Origin: Methanocorpusculum sp. | GTDB taxonomy: Archaea; Halobacteriota; Methanomicrobia; Methanomicrobiales; Methanocorpusculaceae | NCBI GenBank assembly: GCA_029987045.1 | Contig: DALTWN010000031.1 | Location: 1-8,923, forward strand | Direction of reading: 5' to 3' | DNA length: 8,923 nt | In this document: positions 5,509 to 8,923 of the stretch, piece by piece | How the letters are laid out: the number at the start of each line of letters is the position of its first letter | How positions within the stretch are numbered: position 1 is the first letter of the stretch | The notes under the pieces: generated by a model | Seen by the model: only the letters and a program-made list of their open reading frames with translations | What the model was told of the DNA's origin: nothing | Databases searched by the model: none | Made by a program: the position numbers and the translations under genes

Positions 5509-7103
5509 TGGCGCTTAGTTCGGATAGTATGATTGTTACCATTGTCCTGATCGTCGCCTATTTCATCGCACTGATCGTTATCGGCATATGGGCATCACGC
5601 AAGATCAAGAACTCCGAAGACTATATGCTTGCCGGACGAAGCCTGGGATTCTGGCTGTTCACGCTTCTGATCGTCTGTTCCATCTGCAGCGGTATGACGC
5701 TGATAGGGACCAGCGAATTCGGATACAAGAGCGGATGGCCGGGAATCTGGGAACAGATCTTCGTTCCGCTCGCAGCCGCATTCTGTATGATCTTCTTCGG
5801 ATCGAAACTGAATAGAATAGGTAAGAAAATCGGATGCATGACCATTGCGGACTACTTCGCCGCACGCTATGAAGATAACAAGGTACTGCGTGCACTGTCC
5901 GCATTCGCAAGCATTGCGGTGTCCATGGTCTACCTTGTCGGACAGTACACGGCCATCAGCATTGTCCTGATGTGGGCATTCGGTCTGGAACACTGGGTAG
6001 CACTGCTGATAGCAGGAGTGATCATCACCGCATACACGGTCATCGGCGGTCTCTACGCAATATCCTGGACCGGCCTGATTCAGGGTCTGATCCTCATCGG
6101 CGGTATCCTGATTGTTGCACCGCTCATCATTCTCAAGGCAGGCGGACTGGAAATCATCAATAATGTCCTCTGCTCGATAGATCCGGAACTGGTGCTTCCG
6201 GCATTCACCTCGAACTATGCGGCATACGCGTACTGTACGCCTGAATACCTGTTCTCGTTCGGGGTTCTGCTGATTGTCGGTCTGGCAAGTGCACCGCACG
6301 TTATCTCGAACGTGTTCGCCGCCAAGAAGATCTCCTACCTCAGATGGGCACCGCTGATTGCATTCCTCATCTACGTCATCGTCATGTTCTTCGTCAAGAT
6401 CGCCGGATTCGGTGTCAGAGCAATGACCGAGACCGGACAGTTCGATGCGGCGACGACAGCACTGATCGAAGCGAATCCGAAGTTCGCGCTGCTCTACGGT
6501 ATCGAAGCAGCAAGCCCGTCGATCCTGATCACGGCACTGTTCGCAGTCATCGTACTGTCGGCGGTCATGTCTACGACGGACCGCCTGATGCTTACGGTCG
6601 GAACCGAGTTCTCCTGGAACATCTTCAAGACCATGATCAAAAAGAAAGCATCCGAAAAACAGGTCCTTCGTGTCAGCAAGATCTGTGTCTTTGCAGCCGC
6701 TGCAATCTCTCTGATTCTTGCCATCAACCCGCCGGAGATGCTTGCCTTCCTGATCTGGATGGGTATCGCCCTGATGCTGTGTGCATTCGCCGTACCGCTG
6801 ATCGCAGGACTGTACTGGAAACGTGCAACCGCAAAAGGAGCGATCGCCTCGATCATCGTCGGTCTCGGCATGGCATTCGGTCTGGGAATCTATGTGAACT
6901 TCTGCGGAGGAGTGCTGCCGATGCACTTCTCGATCTACGCCCTGATCGGAGCAATCCTTGCCATGATCATCGTCAGTCTCTGTACCAAGAAGAACTCCGA
7001 ATCGGCACTCGAGAGAACCTACACCGGCTTATACATGATTCCAAAGGATATGAAAGCCAAGAAGACCGCTCCGGCTGCAGTCGAAGAAAAAACAGAGAAC
7101 TGA
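5508..7103 (+). CDS. Sodium:solute symporter (SSS family)
   Basis: A 531-residue integral membrane transporter of the SSS family (relatives of PutP and PanF), which uses the Na+ gradient to import a small solute. About 13 hydrophobic helices can be placed, roughly at residues 8-29, 47-66, 80-98, 126-154, 161-181, 187-209, 246-263, 279-298, 335-357, 390-406, 411-434, 441-463 and 471-491. Family landmarks are the SRKIKNSEDYMLAGRSLG loop (30-47), MTIADYFAARY (111-121), GGLYAISWTGLIQG (180-193) and SAVMSTTDRLML (351-362). Ser355-Thr356 match the PutP 'AVMST' Na2-site pair. The tail after residue 510 is charged and Lys/Glu-rich. The ATG overlaps the previous stop and is preceded by AAGGTGG (5494-5500), a good archaeal ribosome site, supporting translational coupling. 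Substrate cannot be read from sequence; the purine-salvage neighbours only hint at a nucleoside, base or related compound. Confidence 0.94.
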   Translation: MALSSDSMIVTIVLIVAYFIALIVIGIWASRKIKNSEDYMLAGRSLGFWLFTLLIVCSICSGMTLIGTSEFGYKSGWPGIWEQIFVPLAAAFCMIFFGSKLNRIGKKIGCMTIADYFAARYEDNKVLRALSAFASIAVSMVYLVGQYTAISIVLMWAFGLEHWVALLIAGVIITAYTVIGGLYAISWTGLIQGLILIGGILIVAPLIILKAGGLEIINNVLCSIDPELVLPAFTSNYAAYAYCTPEYLFSFGVLLIVGLASAPHVISNVFAAKKISYLRWAPLIAFLIYVIVMFFVKIAGFGVRAMTETGQFDAATTALIEANPKFALLYGIEAASPSILITALFAVIVLSAVMSTTDRLMLTVGTEFSWNIFKTMIKKKASEKQVLRVSKICVFAAAAISLILAINPPEMLAFLIWMGIALMLCAFAVPLIAGLYWKRATAKGAIASIIVGLGMAFGLGIYVNFCGGVLPMHFSIYALIGAILAMIIVSLCTKKNSESALERTYTGLYMIPKDMKAKKTAPAAVEEKTEN

Positions 7104-7113
7104 TCCATCTCCA

Positions 7114-7127
7114 TTTTTCCTCTTTTT
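7114..7127 (+). terminator. T-rich terminator after the symporter
   Basis: Two runs of five T (7114-7118 and 7123-7127) start 11 bases after the symporter stop codon, with no hairpin, as in other archaeal oligo-T terminators. Confidence 0.5.
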
Positions 7128-7263
7128 CACCTGGCATAACTATCTATCGTACAATACCGGACAATCGTGTCATTGGATGGAGTTTCACGATAGCCTGCAG
7201 ATGCAAGCTCCCAGCCTCGTGCCGCGGGTAATTGAAAGCACCAGGAATCTTCGACGAATCGGC

Positions 7264-8370
7264 TCAGGTTTCACTGGTGTCAGATGCTTCAGGGATAGAT
7301 TCAGACCAGAGGTTATCTACACCAAATACCCAATCCATGACATTGTTGATAGCCTCTCGATTTACATCTTTAGCTATTTTAACCGGATATCCGGTTTCTG
7401 CTTTCCGTGTCGCACCATATTCATCAATGGTGACATACGAATCTTCGTAAAGAAACTCATCGGGGGATAACGCACAGATAACTGCGACCGGGTCATTCAA
7501 CATAAACCCATCAGACTCGTTGAACTCAATTGCAGCATTCAGTCCATATTCAAGGATACCAATCATTTCTTTGTATTTTCCTACCTCTTCATACATTTGA
7601 ATATCCTGTTCAGTCAAGATACAGGTCATTGTCAAATCAAGAGGTAGCAGGGTGATATTCAGGCCGGAACCGAATACAATGGCATCTGCCTCAGGATCCC
7701 CGGCCAGATTGAATTCCGCATCATGCGGAGCATTGGAGATATTGAATCCTCCACCCATCACATACACCCTGTCGATTTTACTGACCAAGTCCGGATACTG
7801 CTGTAACAGCAATGCAAATGTCGTTTGAGGGCCGATTGTCACATAGGTGATGTGATCATGACGCATCAGTTCATTGCCGATCTCTTCGATGGTGTCAAAA
7901 TCGAATTCCGTAGAATTCAGGTATTCTTCAACCTCCTCTGCAGTAAGACCATATTTTTCCTGCATATGCTCTTTAAAGGCAACAGACTGATTCCCCAATC
8001 CGTCAGGACCACAGAACCCGTCAGAATAAATCGGCTCACCATTCAGACGAGTGGATGCACCAAGAGCCATACTGGTCGGACTATCCAGGTAATCATGCAA
8101 CAATAGAATGTTGGTACGTACCTGATTCTGGGGAACATTGCCGGCAGTTCCGACAATCATCCCGTCATCCCAGGAGTTGCTGACAGGCAGATGCGACACG
8201 GTCGATAAAAGATATGATATTGCATCATCTGTTCCTGGGTCCGTATCCAGAACAATATACGTTTCTGTAGAGGCAGGCTGATTACCGACAGAGGTACATC
8301 CGGCTCCTGCAATACACAGAATCAGAAGTACGGCAAGGATACCGGCAACAACACAGTTTTTCTTCGACAT
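7264..8370 (-). CDS. Extracytoplasmic nucleoside hydrolase (inosine/uridine-type), lipoprotein-like
   Basis: A 368-residue protein. Nucleoside hydrolases cleave the N-glycosidic bond of nucleosides to give free base and ribose. Residues 1-24 are a signal sequence ending A-G-A-G-C-T with Cys25 as the likely lipidated residue, so the enzyme should sit on the outer face of the membrane. The catalytic Ca2+ motif LDTDPGTDDA (41-50; Asp42, Asp44, Asp48, Asp49) is intact, as are the Asn-bearing AGNVPQNQVRTN (76-87), VYVMGGGFN (202-210), AEFNLAGDPEADAIVF (218-233) and the LPLDLT block (242-247). The late Ca2+ ligand Asp293 is present in M-L-N-D-P-V-A, but Asn292 stands where the inosine/uridine class usually has His. 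There is a roughly 60-residue Glu/Asp-rich insertion around 110-170. A Shine-Dalgarno GGAGTGA (8381-8387, minus strand) supports the start. The gene is A/T-richer than its neighbours, which suggests transfer. Confidence 0.9.
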   Translation of the reverse strand: MSKKNCVVAGILAVLLILCIAGAGCTSVGNQPASTETYIVLDTDPGTDDAISYLLSTVSHLPVSNSWDDGMIVGTAGNVPQNQVRTNILLLHDYLDSPTSMALGASTRLNGEPIYSDGFCGPDGLGNQSVAFKEHMQEKYGLTAEEVEEYLNSTEFDFDTIEEIGNELMRHDHITYVTIGPQTTFALLLQQYPDLVSKIDRVYVMGGGFNISNAPHDAEFNLAGDPEADAIVFGSGLNITLLPLDLTMTCILTEQDIQMYEEVGKYKEMIGILEYGLNAAIEFNESDGFMLNDPVAVICALSPDEFLYEDSYVTIDEYGATRKAETGYPVKIAKDVNREAINNVMDWVFGVDNLWSESIPEASDTSET

Positions 8371-8380
8371 GATGCAGGAT

Positions 8381-8387
8381 TCACTCC
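8381..8387 (-). promoter_or_regulatory. Shine-Dalgarno of the nucleoside hydrolase gene
   Basis: GGAGTGA on the minus strand, 10 bases before the ATG at 8370. It is one of the clearest ribosome-binding sites in the window and fixes the start that includes the signal peptide. A TATA-like A/T block (minus-strand TTAATATG, near 8413-8420) lies upstream, giving a leader of about 20 bases. Confidence 0.6.
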
Positions 8388-8460
8388 ATGCAATTCAGTT
8401 TCCATGAGGCACCATATTAATCTTATCATATGGACCAAGCGGTAACAGACTCGCTCCTAC

Positions 8461-8479
8461 AGAACGTACGTACTGTTCT
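8461..8479. promoter_or_regulatory. Near-palindrome upstream of the nucleoside hydrolase, possible operator
   Basis: AGAACGTACGTACTGTTCT reads almost the same on both strands: arms AGAAC-GTAC and GTAC-GTTCT, broken by one extra T in the right arm. It lies about 90 bases before the nucleoside hydrolase ATG, upstream of its TATA-like block, where archaeal activators or repressors may bind. No match to a named operator is claimed. Confidence 0.3.
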
Positions 8480-8490
8480 TGAAAACGATT

Positions 8491-8527
8491 AAAAAATGAG
8501 GAATCGAGGTGTCTGAATCCTCGATTC
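8491..8527 (-). terminator. Hairpin plus T-run terminator after the superoxide reductase gene
   Basis: A perfect 9-bp inverted repeat, GAATCGAGG (8501-8509) and CCTCGATTC (8519-8527), encloses a 9-base loop. On the minus strand it is followed by CTCA and six T (8491-8496). It begins 10 bases after the superoxide reductase stop codon. This is the layout of an intrinsic terminator and should insulate the downstream nucleoside hydrolase gene. Confidence 0.75.
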
Positions 8528-8537
8528 GGAAAGAGAT

Positions 8538-8909
8538 TTATGCCTGCCAGAGGCCGTGCTTGTTGCAGTACTCGAGTGCACGGACTGCCTTTGCATCGGT
8601 CTTGACAGTCATTTCCGCGACCTGTCCCGGCTTCAGGTTCTTCTGGAAAACCATGCCGTCATCGGTCTCGAGAAGGATGAACGTGATATAGTGGTCTGCA
8701 TCCATCGGGTGAGCAACGGATCCGACTTTGACCTTGTATCCGCCATCGATCTTTTCGATAACCGGAACATGCTTTTCAACAGCCGCATCGGTCTTGTTCG
8801 GTTCAACTAAGGCGAGCATCTCGCCGGTCGGCTGGCAGGCACCATTTTCCATCATCTGGAAGAGGTTTCCGCATTTGCCGCACTGATAAAATTCTCCAGC
8901 TTTTGCCAT
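8538..8909 (-). CDS. Superoxide reductase (desulfoferrodoxin family)
   Basis: A 123-residue cytoplasmic iron protein that reduces superoxide to hydrogen peroxide without making oxygen, a common defence in strict anaerobes; electrons usually come from rubredoxin. The catalytic centre II is complete: the EKHVP motif (Glu45, Lys46, His47), His67 in V-A-H-P-M, His73 in A-D-H-Y-I, and Cys115/His118 in E-Y-C-N-K-H-G. The N-terminal desulforedoxin-like domain (residues 1-36) keeps Cys10-x-x-Cys13, but the usual Cys-Cys pair is reduced to a single Cys25 followed by Gln26, so the classic FeCys4 centre I may be absent or altered. Length is typical of two-domain members. The start M-A-K-A-G-E-F-Y-Q-C fits the family; only 14 bases of upstream sequence are in the window, with no visible Shine-Dalgarno. 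A hairpin terminator follows the stop. Confidence 0.94.
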   Translation of the reverse strand: MAKAGEFYQCGKCGNLFQMMENGACQPTGEMLALVEPNKTDAAVEKHVPVIEKIDGGYKVKVGSVAHPMDADHYITFILLETDDGMVFQKNLKPGQVAEMTVKTDAKAVRALEYCNKHGLWQA

Positions 8910-8923
8910 ATCTAAGAATAAGA

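Noticed and set aside
5595..6926. A 443-codon open frame on the minus strand, antisense to the symporter
   Set aside because: It mirrors the codon bias of the symporter gene. The translation is an unlikely Asp/Gln/Arg/Cys-rich string with no domain or hydrophobic core, and the plus-strand symporter is unmistakable.
6344..7231. A 295-codon plus-strand open frame overlapping the symporter in another frame
   Set aside because: It lies almost wholly inside the symporter gene, is rich in Arg/Asp/His of shadow type and has no recognisable motif.
7177..7470. A 97-codon plus-strand frame spanning the convergent gap and the end of the nucleoside hydrolase
   Set aside because: Most of it is antisense to the hydrolase C-terminus, there is no ribosome site, and the translation changes character at the gene boundary.
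1..8923. Search by eye for CRISPR repeats, tRNA or rRNA genes, transposase genes, terminal inverted repeats and attachment sites
   Set aside because: No regularly spaced repeats, cloverleaf-like segments, conserved rRNA stretches or transposase-like proteins were seen, and almost all of the window is accounted for by intact genes.

Overview
The window looks like chromosome of a methanogenic archaeon, most likely of the order Methanomicrobiales (a Methanocorpusculum-like genome is my best guess, from protein style only). Evidence: an adjacent pair matching the methanogen route for methylthioadenosine/5'-deoxyadenosine salvage, archaeal A/T-rich promoter and T-rich stop signals with apparently short or absent leaders, secreted proteins of unknown family, and a desulfoferrodoxin-type superoxide reductase typical of strict anaerobes. 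Most genes are near 50-60% GC; the nucleoside hydrolase gene is visibly more A/T-rich.

Layout. Positions 16-5298 are one long run of minus-strand genes. In transcription order they are a thioinosine/nucleoside phosphorylase (5298-4624), a 5'-deoxyadenosine/MTA/SAH deaminase (4619-3309), a T-rich stop signal, a 58-residue protein (3250-3074), a single-span membrane protein (3066-2635), adenine deaminase (2591-990), a secreted protein of unknown function (954-421) and a holo-ACP synthase (387-16). A 99-bp divergent promoter region separates this from a plus-strand pair: a 36-residue one-helix protein (5398-5508) overlapping by one base the start of a sodium:solute symporter (5508-7103). After a convergent intergenic stretch comes a minus-strand nucleoside hydrolase with a lipoprotein-type signal (8370-7264), and after a hairpin-plus-T-run terminator lies a superoxide reductase (8909-8538), also on the minus strand.

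How the genes may work together. The deaminase should turn 5'-methylthioadenosine (and 5'-deoxyadenosine or SAH) into the inosine form, and the phosphorylase should cleave that to hypoxanthine and a sugar phosphate. Adenine deaminase also yields hypoxanthine. The extracytoplasmic nucleoside hydrolase would release free bases outside the cell, and the symporter between these genes could bring in a product. This purine-salvage reading is supported gene by gene for the enzymes, but the symporter's substrate is inference. No CRISPR array, rRNA, tRNA, insertion sequence or prophage was seen. I found no clearly new multi-gene system. The best leads are the 6-oxopurine signature in the phosphorylase, a substituted catalytic His in the nucleoside hydrolase, a three-cysteine centre I in the superoxide reductase, the one-helix symporter partner, and an AcpS in an archaeal context.
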